From: Ancylomarina sp. 16SWW S1-10-2 | Lineage (GTDB): Bacteria; Bacteroidota; Bacteroidia; Bacteroidales; Marinifilaceae | DNA length: 42,181 bases | Assembly: GCF_009669305.1 (NCBI RefSeq) | Contig: NZ_SADB01000027.1 | Coordinates: 1 to 42,181, forward strand | Direction of reading: 5' to 3' | The notes under the pieces: generated by a model | Seen by the model: only the letters and a program-made list of their open reading frames with translations | What the model was told of the DNA's origin: nothing | The model's database searches: none | Shown here: positions 1-9,600 of the stretch, in pieces | Position numbering within the stretch: the first letter of the stretch is position 1 | Layout: each line of letters starts with the position of its first letter | Made by a program: the position numbers and the translations under genes

Positions 1-1
1 T

Positions 2-139
2 GATGGAATAACAAATGAAAAAGTACAATGGGTTCAAGATAAACTAAATAATAGGCCGAGAAAGCGTCTAAATTACTTGACTCCAAATGAAAAATATAAT
101 TATGTTGTAAATAATCAAAAAGTTGCATTTGCAACTTGA
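2..139 (+). CDS. IS30-family transposase, C-terminal fragment (cut by window edge)
   Basis: The open frame enters from the left edge and stops at TGA 137-139, giving 45 residues. The peptide contains NRPRKRLNYLTPNE, the typical C-terminal signature of IS30-family DDE transposases, and ends in VAFAT. The catalytic core lies outside the window, so it cannot be judged whether the element is intact. The sequence just past the stop (GTTGC-ATTT-GCAAC hairpin at about 122-135, then TTGAATTCA) is plausibly close to the right inverted repeat, but the element end cannot be fixed without the other end. Family assignment is from motif recognition. Confidence 0.8.
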   Translation, partial: DGITNEKVQWVQDKLNNRPRKRLNYLTPNEKYNYVVNNQKVAFAT

Positions 140-197
140 ATTCAGGAAAGATAAAGTTGTAGATTGATTTTATTTACCAACTTAATAAAATCTACTT

Positions 198-241
198 GTC
201 AGGTTCTGACTATCTGGAAGCTGTAAGTGTCAGGCTCTGAC
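198..241. repeat. Two copies of a 13-bp palindrome GTCAG-N3-CTGAC
   Basis: GTCAGGTTCTGAC at 198-210 and GTCAGGCTCTGAC at 229-241 differ by one loop base and are 31 bp apart. They lie between the IS30 end and the convergent membrane-protein gene. They look like short REP-type palindromes. There is no T-run, so they are not simple terminators. Confidence 0.5.
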
Positions 242-298
242 TAAAGCTTTATATTGAGAGCCTCACAAGAATAGTGAGACCCTCAAGGATGCTACTTT

Positions 299-637
299 TT
301 ATTGGTTCAGAAAACTTGACCACAAACAATCTTGAAAATCGGTAAACATGTGGAAGAGTAAGCCGATGGCTACAATTCGTAGTTTAGGGAAAAAGGCCAT
401 GATAAAGTAGATGGCAATGGCATAATAGGAGTGGAGTGGATGAAAACCGATACTGCATCTACCAGCTTCGAATATGGGGGTTGCCAGTAAATGATCTAAA
501 TCGACCAACATTGTTGCAAGCATTATGAGCCAAGCCTTTTTCCATTGCGTTCGGAAGAAGAACCAAGCGATAGCTCCAGGAGCTAAAAAATGTAAGCTAT
601 AATGTACTATGAGTTGAAGAATGTGTTGAAAATCCAT
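299..637 (-). CDS. Small integral membrane protein, DUF6122-like
   Basis: The 112-residue protein is strongly hydrophobic, with three or four membrane segments. It carries conserved polar residues inside the membrane: the early HYSLHFLAPG, then MLVDLDHLLA, FHPLHSYY and HMFTDFQDC. This pattern of His and Asp in membrane helices recalls membrane-bound metal-dependent hydrolases of the YdjM type and the Bacteroidetes family that I believe is DUF6122. The family number is from memory and the biochemical role is unknown. The gene is alone, with repeats on both sides. The start is the first ATG, which places the conserved HYxLHF motif at residues 12-17. Confidence 0.7.
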   Translation of the reverse strand: MDFQHILQLIVHYSLHFLAPGAIAWFFFRTQWKKAWLIMLATMLVDLDHLLATPIFEAGRCSIGFHPLHSYYAIAIYFIMAFFPKLRIVAIGLLFHMFTDFQDCLWSSFLNQ

Positions 638-719
638 TGATTAAATTGGTAGGCTTTAGTTGAGAAGAGAGTCGGAAAAAACATCCAAAAATGTGATAGT
701 TAATAATTGAACGTTATCA

Positions 720-839
720 TGTTCTGATATATATCGGAATTATTTGCTCGTAGTGAGCTCGTAATCCCGATGGATATAGAATCTGATACATATTGATTTT
801 GAGATTCTGAAACATTCCGATGATTATCGGAATCAGAAT
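720..839. repeat. Intergenic inverted repeats (REP-like)
   Basis: Two structures lie between convergent genes. The first is an imperfect inverted repeat: TTCTGATATATATCGG (722-737) against CCCGATGGATATAGAATC (766-783), enclosing a GCTC/GAGC hairpin. The second is a hairpin with perfect arms ATTCCGAT (814-821) and ATCGGAAT (826-833), extended by ATTCTG/CAGAAT across a 4-nt bulge. A related CCCGAT..ATAT string occurs again near 41763, which suggests a dispersed intergenic repeat. No gene is seen here. Confidence 0.5.
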
Positions 840-890
840 GACGAATACTTATATTTTAGAAGCGCCCTTTGTGTTTTAATCTAAAACGAC

Positions 891-2333
891 TTATGATTTT
901 TCAGCTTTTAGTTTTTTCTCATGATCTAAGAAACCTTTAAGATTTTCAATATCTAAGCGTTTTGCTATAATATTCTTGTCCTTATCGAGAAGATAAATCG
1001 TAGGGGTTGAATAAATATCGTAGTATATTCTAAAATTAGTACGATAATTGGGATCGTAGCAATTAACCAAATCGAAAAGTTTGTTATCATCGATATATTT
1101 TTGCCATGCGACTTTATCTTGCTGAGTATAAATAGCCACAATTTTAATACCTAAATCCTTGTAAGCATCTAATATTTCAGGTTGCAAACGTGGTGTTGTT
1201 TTTTTACAATGACCACAATCAGTCTCAAAGAAATATAGAATAGTGTAGTTGGCATCTATTTCGTGAAGTTTTATGAATTCACCATCATTGGTTTCTAAAG
1301 CTAAATCTTGAGCTTTCATACCAAGTAAATTATACTGAAGTTTAATGACTCTCTCTTTAATATTAGCCATAAGCGTTGAATCTGCCCAAGTGGCTTGTCC
1401 ACTTAAATAGTAACGTTTAGCTAAATCGACAAAGGCACCATCTACACCCATAATTTTAGATTTAATGGCATAATTAAGGGCATATTGCGTGTAATATTGA
1501 AAACACGTTTTGTTAGACCGTGCTTGCTCAATTAACTTGATAGATTCCTTTACAATAGAATCGCGTTGTTGAATCAAGATCTTTTCGAAGAAAAAAGAAA
1601 GCTTGTTTTTTAATAAAGGTGTACGTAGGTATCTATCATCTGCAGGATCTAAATTCGATAAGTAGTTGTCTTTAGTCCATAGGTAACTTCTGAGTTTTAT
1701 TTCCTTATCTCTGTCAGGAAAATCATCGGCAATTGATTTGTTAAAATCTGGAGCTTCTGGAGAAATGGTGAAGTTGGCAAATGCAGAAACAAAACTAGGT
1801 GCAGGAAACTTTTCGTTTAATGATTTGATATAAGCTTTAACTTCGAGATCTGCTTTTTTAAAGAGTTCTTTGTATTCAGCCATGGCTTTTTCATCGTTGG
1901 CTTTATCCTTATATTGAGCTTGAAGTTTTCTACTATTCTCTGTTTCTGCTTTCATAAATTTTTGAAAATCAGCGAAAGCTTCACTCTCCTTAGATCCCGA
2001 TATTTTAAGTTTATCGACTAATTCTTTAGAATCTGAGTAAATAGAAAATTCTTGATCATTCCCGATCAAAAGATCAAAATATATTTTTGATGGTAGATAA
2101 ACAACATAAATACCTTGATTTAATAAGGTGTCTTTTTCAAATAAACCAACACCATTAACAAGTTGGGTTGTATCATCAGCAAATATCCTTCCATCTAGGT
2201 AGTGTGCCAGATAGGCGGTACTGTCACTAATATTATCGAGTTTAATGTCAATTTTTAAGTTTTGAGAATAGCCGTTTAGGTTGACTAAGACAATAAGTGA
2301 AAAAAGAATGAGAGATCGGTATAAAAATTTCAT
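891..2333 (-). CDS. TlpA-like thioredoxin-fold protein with DUF4369/DUF5106-type N-terminus
   Basis: This 480-residue protein begins with a clear signal peptide (MKFLYRSLILFSLIVLVNLNGYSQ) and is expected in the periplasm. Residues of about 25-110 resemble the DUF4369 beta-domain, and the middle is helical and charged, as in DUF5106. The C-terminal 130 residues are a thioredoxin fold with redox motif C373-G-H-C376 and the following cis-Pro segment STPTIYLL. Such proteins in Bacteroidetes act as thiol-disulfide reductases in redox homeostasis or cytochrome maturation; the exact substrate is unknown. It is transcribed alone and divergently from the cysteate synthase gene. The CGHC motif is more oxidising-type than CGPC, but that is inference. 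Confidence 0.85.
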   Translation of the reverse strand: MKFLYRSLILFSLIVLVNLNGYSQNLKIDIKLDNISDSTAYLAHYLDGRIFADDTTQLVNGVGLFEKDTLLNQGIYVVYLPSKIYFDLLIGNDQEFSIYSDSKELVDKLKISGSKESEAFADFQKFMKAETENSRKLQAQYKDKANDEKAMAEYKELFKKADLEVKAYIKSLNEKFPAPSFVSAFANFTISPEAPDFNKSIADDFPDRDKEIKLRSYLWTKDNYLSNLDPADDRYLRTPLLKNKLSFFFEKILIQQRDSIVKESIKLIEQARSNKTCFQYYTQYALNYAIKSKIMGVDGAFVDLAKRYYLSGQATWADSTLMANIKERVIKLQYNLLGMKAQDLALETNDGEFIKLHEIDANYTILYFFETDCGHCKKTTPRLQPEILDAYKDLGIKIVAIYTQQDKVAWQKYIDDNKLFDLVNCYDPNYRTNFRIYYDIYSTPTIYLLDKDKNIIAKRLDIENLKGFLDHEKKLKAEKS

Positions 2334-2536
2334 GTTTCAACTGTATATGTAAATTTTAAAAGCGAAAATTACAAAATATTGAATTCAAAATACCTAATTA
2401 ATGGCTTTGAAAACGTCAATAATTGTTAATTGAATCATAAATTTTTGTATCTGATCGAATTTTAAGCTCTAAACAAGGTAATTCAATGAAAAATAGGCTT
2501 TTTATAAATTCATTTGATAGAATATGCGAAGACTTA

Positions 2537-2566
2537 TTGTTATCTAACAATCAATTGCTAATTTTA
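2537..2566 (+). promoter_or_regulatory. Promoter of the cysteate synthase gene
   Basis: TTG at 2537-2539, a 19-bp spacer, and TAATTTTA at 2559-2566, one base off the Bacteroidetes -7 consensus TAnnTTTG. It lies 29 bp before the ATG. Assigned by pattern only. Confidence 0.45.
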
Positions 2567-2594
2567 GATTTTTAAAAATCAAATAACTTTTAGC

Positions 2595-3920
2595 ATGACA
2601 AAAGAATTTCAAGCTACCCAATATAGACTTGAATCAGTAAAATCAGGTAAACGATTTGATGATGAGGGGTGGACTTTGGATGCGCCAGGAGAAAGCGATC
2701 CATCTTTAATTAGAGCAATCTATGAAAAGAAACAATTGGAGGTTAAAGACAAGTCTTTCGGAATTTACAGATTCGCTGATTGGTTGCCAATTCATAAAAT
2801 ATTAGAAGGTTCTTCGGCTCCTGCTACTTATAAAAGTGAAGGTTTAGCAAAATATTTAGGTTTAAATAATTTGCATATCACTTTTAGTGGCTACTGGCCT
2901 GAGAAAGGCGCCAACTTTCGTACATGCTCGTTTAAAGAGACTGAGGCTTATACTGTATGTGGTCGTTTGAATTCAACTGATCAGGTTTTGGTAGTTGCTT
3001 CTGCTGGTAATACGGCTAGAGCTTTTGCTCGTGTGTGCTCTGACAATAATATTCCATTGTTACTTACTATTCCAGAAGATAATTTATCTGCACTTTGGTT
3101 CGATGAGCCAATTAAGGATAATGTTCGTGTGATTGCAACCAAATCGGGAAGTGATTATTTCGATGCCATTCATCTTTCCAATATTGCTTGTGAACTTGAT
3201 GGTTTTCTTCCCGAAGGTGGAGCAAAGAATATTGCTCGTCGCGATGGAATGGGAACTACTGTACTTTCTGCAGTAAACGAAATAGGTCAAATTCCTGATT
3301 ATTATTTTCAAGCAATAGGTAGTGGAACTGGTGCGATTGCTGCTTGGGAAGCTAATTTAAGATTTATTGAAGATGGTCGTTATGGTGATAATAAGATGAA
3401 ACTAATGGTTTCTCAAAATGCGCCATTTTTGCCAATATATAATGCTTGGAAAGCAGATTCACGTGCCATGTTACCCTTAGAGGATGTATTGGCTCGCAAG
3501 CAAGTTGAAGATATTGATGCAAAAGTTCTTTCCAATCGCAAGCCTCCTTACCCAATTGTAGGTGGATTGTACGATGCTTTGAAAGATGCTGGTGGTGATG
3601 TTTTATCTGCCACTAACCAAGAAACGCTTGAAGCTGGTAAAATATTCCTCGAAACAGAGGGGAATGACATTCATCCTGCTGCAGCGGTTGCAGTTGCAAC
3701 TTTAATTAGGGAAGCAAAAGCTGGAAACCTTGATAAGGATGCATGCATCATGTTAAACATCACTGGCGGTGGTGAAGAGAAAATTAGAAGAGAAAAAGAA
3801 GTTACTTTCCTTAAGGCTTCACATATTTTTGATATTAATCCTGATAAGGGAACAGTAAAAGAAGTGCTAGATAAATTATTTGAATCTTCAGATATAGAGC
3901 TAGACGAGGTTGAGGTATAA
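2595..3920 (+). CDS. Cysteate synthase (PLP enzyme, threonine-synthase fold)
   Basis: The 441-residue protein is a fold-type II PLP enzyme related to threonine synthase. The Schiff-base lysine is K114 in RTCSFKETEA, the phosphate/PLP loop is ASAGNTARAFA (residues 135-145), and a Gly-rich loop (AIGSGTGAIAAW) follows. The combination WLP, GYWPEKGANFRTCSFKE and ASAGNTARAFA matches the cysteate synthase family, which converts O-phosphoserine plus sulfite to cysteate. The family was first described in methanogen coenzyme M synthesis. In Bacteroidetes, cysteate is the head-group precursor of sulfonolipids (capnines). That role is inferred here, and no cysteate acyltransferase lies in the window. 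The gene is monocistronic, with its own promoter and terminator. Annotation as threonine synthase would be the main alternative. Confidence 0.8.
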   Translation: MTKEFQATQYRLESVKSGKRFDDEGWTLDAPGESDPSLIRAIYEKKQLEVKDKSFGIYRFADWLPIHKILEGSSAPATYKSEGLAKYLGLNNLHITFSGYWPEKGANFRTCSFKETEAYTVCGRLNSTDQVLVVASAGNTARAFARVCSDNNIPLLLTIPEDNLSALWFDEPIKDNVRVIATKSGSDYFDAIHLSNIACELDGFLPEGGAKNIARRDGMGTTVLSAVNEIGQIPDYYFQAIGSGTGAIAAWEANLRFIEDGRYGDNKMKLMVSQNAPFLPIYNAWKADSRAMLPLEDVLARKQVEDIDAKVLSNRKPPYPIVGGLYDALKDAGGDVLSATNQETLEAGKIFLETEGNDIHPAAAVAVATLIREAKAGNLDKDACIMLNITGGGEEKIRREKEVTFLKASHIFDINPDKGTVKEVLDKLFESSDIELDEVEV

Positions 3921-3942
3921 AGAATAGAATAAAGGAAAAAAG

Positions 3943-3979
3943 AAAGCCGCACGTCAGATGTTTGATTTGCGGCTTTTTT
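3943..3979 (+). terminator. Rho-independent terminator after cysteate synthase
   Basis: Stem AAAGCCGCA (3943-3951) pairs with TGCGGCTTT (3968-3976), followed by a T-run to 3979. It is 22 bp past the stop codon. Confidence 0.85.
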
Positions 3980-4063
3980 ATGCTTTGAGTTTTGAATTTA
4001 AAATATAGACAATTCTGATTTAGTTGTTAGCATTTCAAGAGCTTGAATGCCCTTAGAGGAGTT

Positions 4064-4912
4064 TCACTTTTTGTTTAATCTTGGGCTCCAAACGGCAACC
4101 GTATATTTTCCCGGACAGACAGCAACAATGCCACCTCCAACGCCTGATTTGCCAGGTAGTCCAACTTTAAACGAAAATTCGCCAGCTTCATCATAAAAAC
4201 CACAGCATTGCATAATGGCATTTATTCGTTTCGATTGACTGGTTGTAACTACTCGTTCTTTGGTTGAAGGTATGCAGCCATTGTTTGCAAACAATTGAAA
4301 AGTTTGTGCCAATTCTTCACAAGTCATTTCAATGGAACAAATGCTGTAATAGAAATCTAGAACCTCTTCTATTGGGTTTTCAATATTTCCAAAGGATTTC
4401 ATCATGTTAATAAGCGCAGCGTTTCTGTAGCCATGTGCTTTTTCTGATGCTGATACTTTGTTGTTATACTGAATGTTTGAATTGAGGGCTAAGCGTCTAA
4501 CAAATTCAATAAACTGCTCTTTGGGTTTATCTAATTGATTGAGTAGAATGTCGCAAACGACAAGAGCTCCAGCGTTGATGAATGGGTTACGAGGTATGCC
4601 ATGTTCGTACTCCAATTGGACTAACGAATTAAATGGTGTTCCAGATGGTTCAACGCCAATACGTTTCCAAATTTCTTCGCCTTCAGTTTTAATCGCAAGG
4701 CACAACGTGATGACTTTCATGATACTTTGGCAAGAAAATTTTTCCTGATGATCTCCCAATCCATAATGATTACCCTGTGCAGAACAAAAGTGAATGCCAA
4801 ATTTATCAGGATTTATATTTGCTAATTCAGGTATATATGATGCAGGTTGACCCTTGCTTTTTGTTCGCAATATTTCAGCGTATACTTCTTGTAGAATTGT
4901 TTTAAAATCCAT
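4064..4912 (-). CDS. glsA: Glutaminase A, truncated by an in-frame TGA
   Basis: This is a serine-dependent glutaminase (L-glutamine to L-glutamate plus ammonia) of the beta-lactamase-like fold. The nucleophile motif is S63-I-M-K66, and GIPRNPFINAGAL and GLPGKSGVGGGIVAV are intact family blocks. The frame stops at TGA 4064-4066 after SPRLNKK, giving 282 residues. Reading on in the same frame gives NSSKGIQALEMLTTKSEL and a few more residues, to TAA at 3998-4000. That is the normal family C-terminus (SPxLxxxGNSxxGxxALE), and the total of about 304 residues is the usual length. A conserved Gly codon (GGA) has therefore become TGA by one substitution, or there is a sequencing error. The product would lack its last 22 residues. 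It lies 36 bp downstream of the MFS gene, probably in one operon. Confidence 0.85.
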   Translation of the reverse strand: MDFKTILQEVYAEILRTKSKGQPASYIPELANINPDKFGIHFCSAQGNHYGLGDHQEKFSCQSIMKVITLCLAIKTEGEEIWKRIGVEPSGTPFNSLVQLEYEHGIPRNPFINAGALVVCDILLNQLDKPKEQFIEFVRRLALNSNIQYNNKVSASEKAHGYRNAALINMMKSFGNIENPIEEVLDFYYSICSIEMTCEELAQTFQLFANNGCIPSTKERVVTTSQSKRINAIMQCCGFYDEAGEFSFKVGLPGKSGVGGGIVAVCPGKYTVAVWSPRLNKK

Positions 4913-4948
4913 TTTGTATCGAATAATGTTTACCGTAAAAGTAGTTAA

Positions 4949-6190
4949 TTACTCTTGTTTTTTATTGTAAAGCACTTTGTTAAATGATAGAGATATTGAG
5001 AGAATTAGCATGAGGCCTGAAACAATTACTAAAGCAACTCCAATTCCCCAAATATCGGCAAGTAAACCGAAAGCAAAGGCAATAATTGCTGAGAATAGCG
5101 TTCGAAGTTGCGATTGAGCTGAATAAACAGAGGTAAGTAGTTCGTTGGGAACTTTATCAGCCACAAAAGCGCTTAGTATTGGTTTTCTAATATTCTCGAT
5201 AATAAATATAAGCGTGAATGAAATAAAAGCCCAAACCCAGCTCTCGTATATGAAGAAAACGCCACAGCTTAAACCAAATGATAATCCTAAAAGTAGAGTC
5301 TTTTTAGTCAGATTTTTGGGTGCCTTTTTCAGAATTGTTGAGGAATATTGCGAAGCATATGCTGTTAGCAGATAGATGATGAAATAAAGGACACCAATTA
5401 CGATACCATTTTGTCGATCTATATCAACACCTGTTATACTTGGAAGAAGCAAGGCAATGGCAAGCATTATAGCTTGAATATAATCCTTTAGGGCTTTGAG
5501 ATAAGCTGTGTGAAATGCTGATGTGCTGACTAATTTAAGAACAGCTTTCTGTTTTAGTATTTGGAATAAAGCTTTTGTACTGTTTTTTAATGAATTTTGC
5601 TTGCTCTTTTTTTCTGATCGATCTATTGCAGATGGATAGCTTAGTATAAGACAGAAGTTGATAATATATGGAATAGCAGAGTAAATAAAGATATTTTGAT
5701 AGTTGCCATCAATAAAAATAAGAATACCAGCAATAAGAGCTGAAATAGCCGAACCTCTTTGCGACCATGAACGGGTATGACCATAGTATTCCGACTTATA
5801 CGCTGCCCAATTATTTAGTTCTAAATAATCCATCATCATACCCTTGTGCGATCCTGATCGAAAGGCATCTGCTAGCCCGAATATGATAAAAGCAAAGAGA
5901 AAGAGCCAAAAGTTACTAGACATCCAGAAAATTAAGAATGAAATAGAGAATATAAGAAGTGCCGTTGCAAGTATCTTTTTTCGACCATAGATATCAGCAA
6001 TTAAACCAGATGGAATTTCGAATAAATTAGTGATAATCTCTCTCGATGCATACAATATTCCAATTTGAGTATAACTCATATTTTTATCTATAAGAAATAG
6101 AATTAGAAAGGCATCGAAAAACCTAAGATTTTTTAAGAAACCATAGGTGCAAAATTTTTTATATTGATTGTTTTTTAACTGAGAATTCAT
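4949..6190 (-). CDS. MFS transporter, drug/solute permease-like
   Basis: The protein has 413 residues and about twelve hydrophobic segments, as in the major facilitator superfamily. The cytoplasmic loop after helix 2 carries a good motif A, GLIADIYGRKK (residues 62-72), and a weaker second copy occurs in FGLADAF. The last helices end in a short basic tail (NKVLYNKKQE). The substrate cannot be read from sequence. Pairing with a glutaminase just downstream (36-bp gap, same strand) suggests a shared transcript but does not prove that it carries glutamine or glutamate. The N-terminus is unusually polar before helix 1. The start is the first ATG and looks acceptable. Confidence 0.85.
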   Translation of the reverse strand: MNSQLKNNQYKKFCTYGFLKNLRFFDAFLILFLIDKNMSYTQIGILYASREIITNLFEIPSGLIADIYGRKKILATALLIFSISFLIFWMSSNFWLFLFAFIIFGLADAFRSGSHKGMMMDYLELNNWAAYKSEYYGHTRSWSQRGSAISALIAGILIFIDGNYQNIFIYSAIPYIINFCLILSYPSAIDRSEKKSKQNSLKNSTKALFQILKQKAVLKLVSTSAFHTAYLKALKDYIQAIMLAIALLLPSITGVDIDRQNGIVIGVLYFIIYLLTAYASQYSSTILKKAPKNLTKKTLLLGLSFGLSCGVFFIYESWVWAFISFTLIFIIENIRKPILSAFVADKVPNELLTSVYSAQSQLRTLFSAIIAFAFGLLADIWGIGVALVIVSGLMLILSISLSFNKVLYNKKQE

Positions 6191-6699
6191 ATTGAAGAGA
6201 TCGATACATATTTAATCTACAAAATAAGCAATGATTTACATTTTATCTAATTGTATTTTTCTTAAAAAAGAGGATGAGAGATCATGTTTTGCTTTAATTT
6301 TATGTATATATTCAAGTAAAAATAGATGACAAAAAAGCTTATCTCCTAAAAGTATCAAAAGCAGAATGTGCTGGATGTTATTTTTTTTGAATAATACACA
6401 GTTTTATGGATGTGTACCTTGTTTAATTGCTAATATTGTGTGTTGATTTGCAAGTTTAAATCGATTATACAATTTTGTATTAATTAAGGATGGAAATCTT
6501 TGAGAATAAAAGGGATATATATAGTTCTATGTAGATATTGTATAACATGAAGTCTTTAATGTTGAATTATTTCTTCAATGGGAAATTATTCCTAAATTTG
6601 AGTTCGACTTCAAATGGGAAGTGCTTTTTGAATAGTATTACGGATATAAAACAACACAACGCAGCATTTTTTATTGCGTTCATAATCAAGTTTTGAGAT
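6191..6699. other. Intergenic region with a long leader for the carboxyltransferase gene
   Basis: The 509-bp, very AT-rich gap lies between divergent genes. No open frame worth calling was found. An exact -7 element TAAATTTG sits at 6593-6600 with TTC 19 bp upstream, so transcription probably starts near 6606 and leaves a leader of about 95 nt. No riboswitch or conserved RNA was recognised in the rest. Confidence 0.5.
6571..6600 (+). promoter_or_regulatory. Promoter of the tandem carboxyltransferase gene
   Basis: Exact TAnnTTTG match (TAAATTTG, 6593-6600), with a degenerate -33 (TTC, 6571-6573) at 19-bp spacing. About 100 bp before the ATG. Confidence 0.5.
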
Positions 6700-9600
6700 A
6701 TGATTAAAAATCGAAAATTATTAGTTAGAGATCTTACTTTAAGAGATGGACAACAATCGCTTTTTGCAACTAGAATGCCTCAAGCAGAAATTGAGAAAGT
6801 TTTATCTTTATATAAAAAGGCAGGCTTTTACGCTCTAGAAGTGTGGGGTGGAGCGGTGCCTGATTCTGTGATGCGTTATTTAAATGAGGATCCATGGTAT
6901 CGTCTTGAATCAATCAAAAAGGTGATTGGTGATGCTTCAAAGCTTACTGCTTTATCGCGAGGTCGTAATCTTTTTGGATATAGTCCTTATCCTGAAACGG
7001 TGATTGAAAAGTTTAATACTCAATCTGTAAAGTCTGGACTTGGTATTATGCGTATTTTCGATTGTTTGAACGATATCGAGAATATGAAATCAACCATCAA
7101 ATATGTGAAAGCTGCTGGTGGTATTGCTGATTGTGCTGTTTGTTATACTGTTGATTCAAAATTCCCAGAGAAAAAAGAAGATCGTGATAGATTAACGATT
7201 AAAAATCTTCCTGATCAAATTTTTGATGTTGAGTATTTCGTAAATATGGCGAAGAATCTTGAAGCCGCAGGTGCTGATATGGTTACCTTAAAAGATATGG
7301 CTGGTTTGGCTTCTCCTTTGCGTGCAGGGCAGATTATTCGTCGTTTTAAGGAAGAATTAAGTGTCCCTGTTGATTTCCATTCACATTCAACCCCTGGTTA
7401 CGGTTTGGCTTCGGCCTTAACAGCGATTATAAATGGTGCAGATATCATTGATACAAACATCATGAATTTTGCTGGTGGTACTGCGGCTCCTGCTTACGAA
7501 TTGATCTATATTTTCTGTCAAAAAATGGGCGTTGAATTAGATGGAGATGCAAAAATAATTGTTCAAATCAATAAAATTCTAAAAGAAATTCGAAAAGGTG
7601 CTTTGGCTGAAGTTGATAGCTACAAGCAATTCCCAATTGAATTTGATATTACAAAAGATAAGTTACCTGCTGATATCGATCAATTGTTCGATGATGCAAT
7701 TAAATATGCGAATGAAGAAAAAGAAGATGAGCTTTTAACAGCTTGTCACGCTATTGAAAAATATTTCAACTTTCCTGCTGCCAACGAAATGGTTAAGAAA
7801 GCTGAGATTCCTGGTGGTATGTATACCAACATGCTAAACCAGTTGAAAGCTTTAGGTTTGGAAAAATTACTCGAGAGAGTATTAGAGGTTGTGCCAGTTG
7901 TGCGTTTAGATGCTGGTTGTCCTCCATTAGTAACACCTTCTTCTCAAATTATTGGTGTACAGGCTGTAAATTGTGTGCTTGATGAAAATTCAGGTCGCCC
8001 ATTTTACACGAATGTAAACAACCAATTCTTTAATCTTATAAAAGGAGAGTATGGAAATACACCTATTGAGATTGCACCAGAATTTCGTAAGAGAATTACG
8101 GGAAATCCAGTGAGAGAAGATTATGATGTGAGTAAATATAAATCTCCTGAAAATCCAGCTTTATCGCAGTTTGGTGATGTTAAGTTAGCTAAGGACGATA
8201 AGGAATATATGTTGCTTGAACTTTTCCCTCTTGTTGCTAAAGGTTACTTAGAAGGTAAACGTAAATCTGAATTTGAAGCTAAGCGTAATACAAATAAAAA
8301 AGCTATTGCAGCTGATAGAGCTAAAATTAAACGTACTGGTAAATTAAAGATTCGTGACTTAACGCTTCGTGATGGTCAGCAGTCTTTATTTGCAACTCGT
8401 GTTCCTCAGGCAGAAATTGAGAAAGTATTACCTTTCTATAAAACAGCAAATTTCTATGCAATGGAAGTTTGGGGTGGAGCCATTCCTGATTCTGTGATGC
8501 GTTATCTTAACGAAGATCCTTGGTATCGTTTAGAGTCTATAAAAAAAGAGATTGGTGATGTTTCATATTTAACAGCTCTTTCTCGTGGACGTAACCTATT
8601 TGGTTATAGCCCATATCCAGAAACGGTAATCGAAGGATTCAATAAAAATGCCGTAAAAAGTGGTTTAGGTATCATGCGTATTTTCGACTGTCTTAATGAC
8701 GTGAATAACATGAAAACCACCATTAAATATATTAAGGAAGCTGGCGGAATCGCTGATTGTGCAGTATGTTATACTGTGGATCCAAAATTCACTCGTAAGC
8801 AGCGTATTAAGGCTTTATTCTCTGGTAAGAAAGTACCTAAAAAGATTTTCGATGTCGATTATTTCTTAAATAAGGCTAAGAAAATGGAATCTTTAGGTGC
8901 CGATATGATTACTGTAAAAGATATGGCAGGTTTAATTCCTCCATCACTTTCAGGTAAAATTATTACGCGTTTAAAGAATGAGGTTAAAGTACCTATTGAT
9001 TTTCATACACATTGTACGCCAGGTTATGGTTTAGGAGCTGTATTAATGGCCATTATTAGTGGTGCTGATATTGTTGATACCAATATGCTTAACTTTGCTG
9101 GTGGTCCTGCTGCTCCTGCATTTGAACTGATTCAAATCTTTGCAGATAAATTAGGTTTAGATACAGGTGTTGATTTAGAATCAGTAGTGAAAATTAATGC
9201 TGAATTAAAGGGTATTCGCGAAAGAATTGCAGAATTTGATTCGTACAAGATGTTCCCACGTGAATTTGATATCACAGCGGATTATCTACCAGCAGAAATT
9301 GATGCTCTTTTCGACAAGGCAATTGTATTGGCCAAGGCTGATAAGGAAGCAGAACTATTAGAGGTTTGTAATGCAATTGATGTATGGTTCAATTTCCCTG
9401 CAGCAAATGAGCAAGTAAAAGCAGCTGAGATTCCAGGTGGTATGTATACTAATATGTTAGCTCAGTTAAAAGGTTTGGGTCTTGAAGATCTATTGCCAAC
9501 TGTTCTTAAAAAAGTACCAGAGGTTCGTTTGGCTGCTGGTTGTCCTCCATTGGTGACACCATCATCACAAATTATTGGTGTACAGGCTGTGAATTACGTT

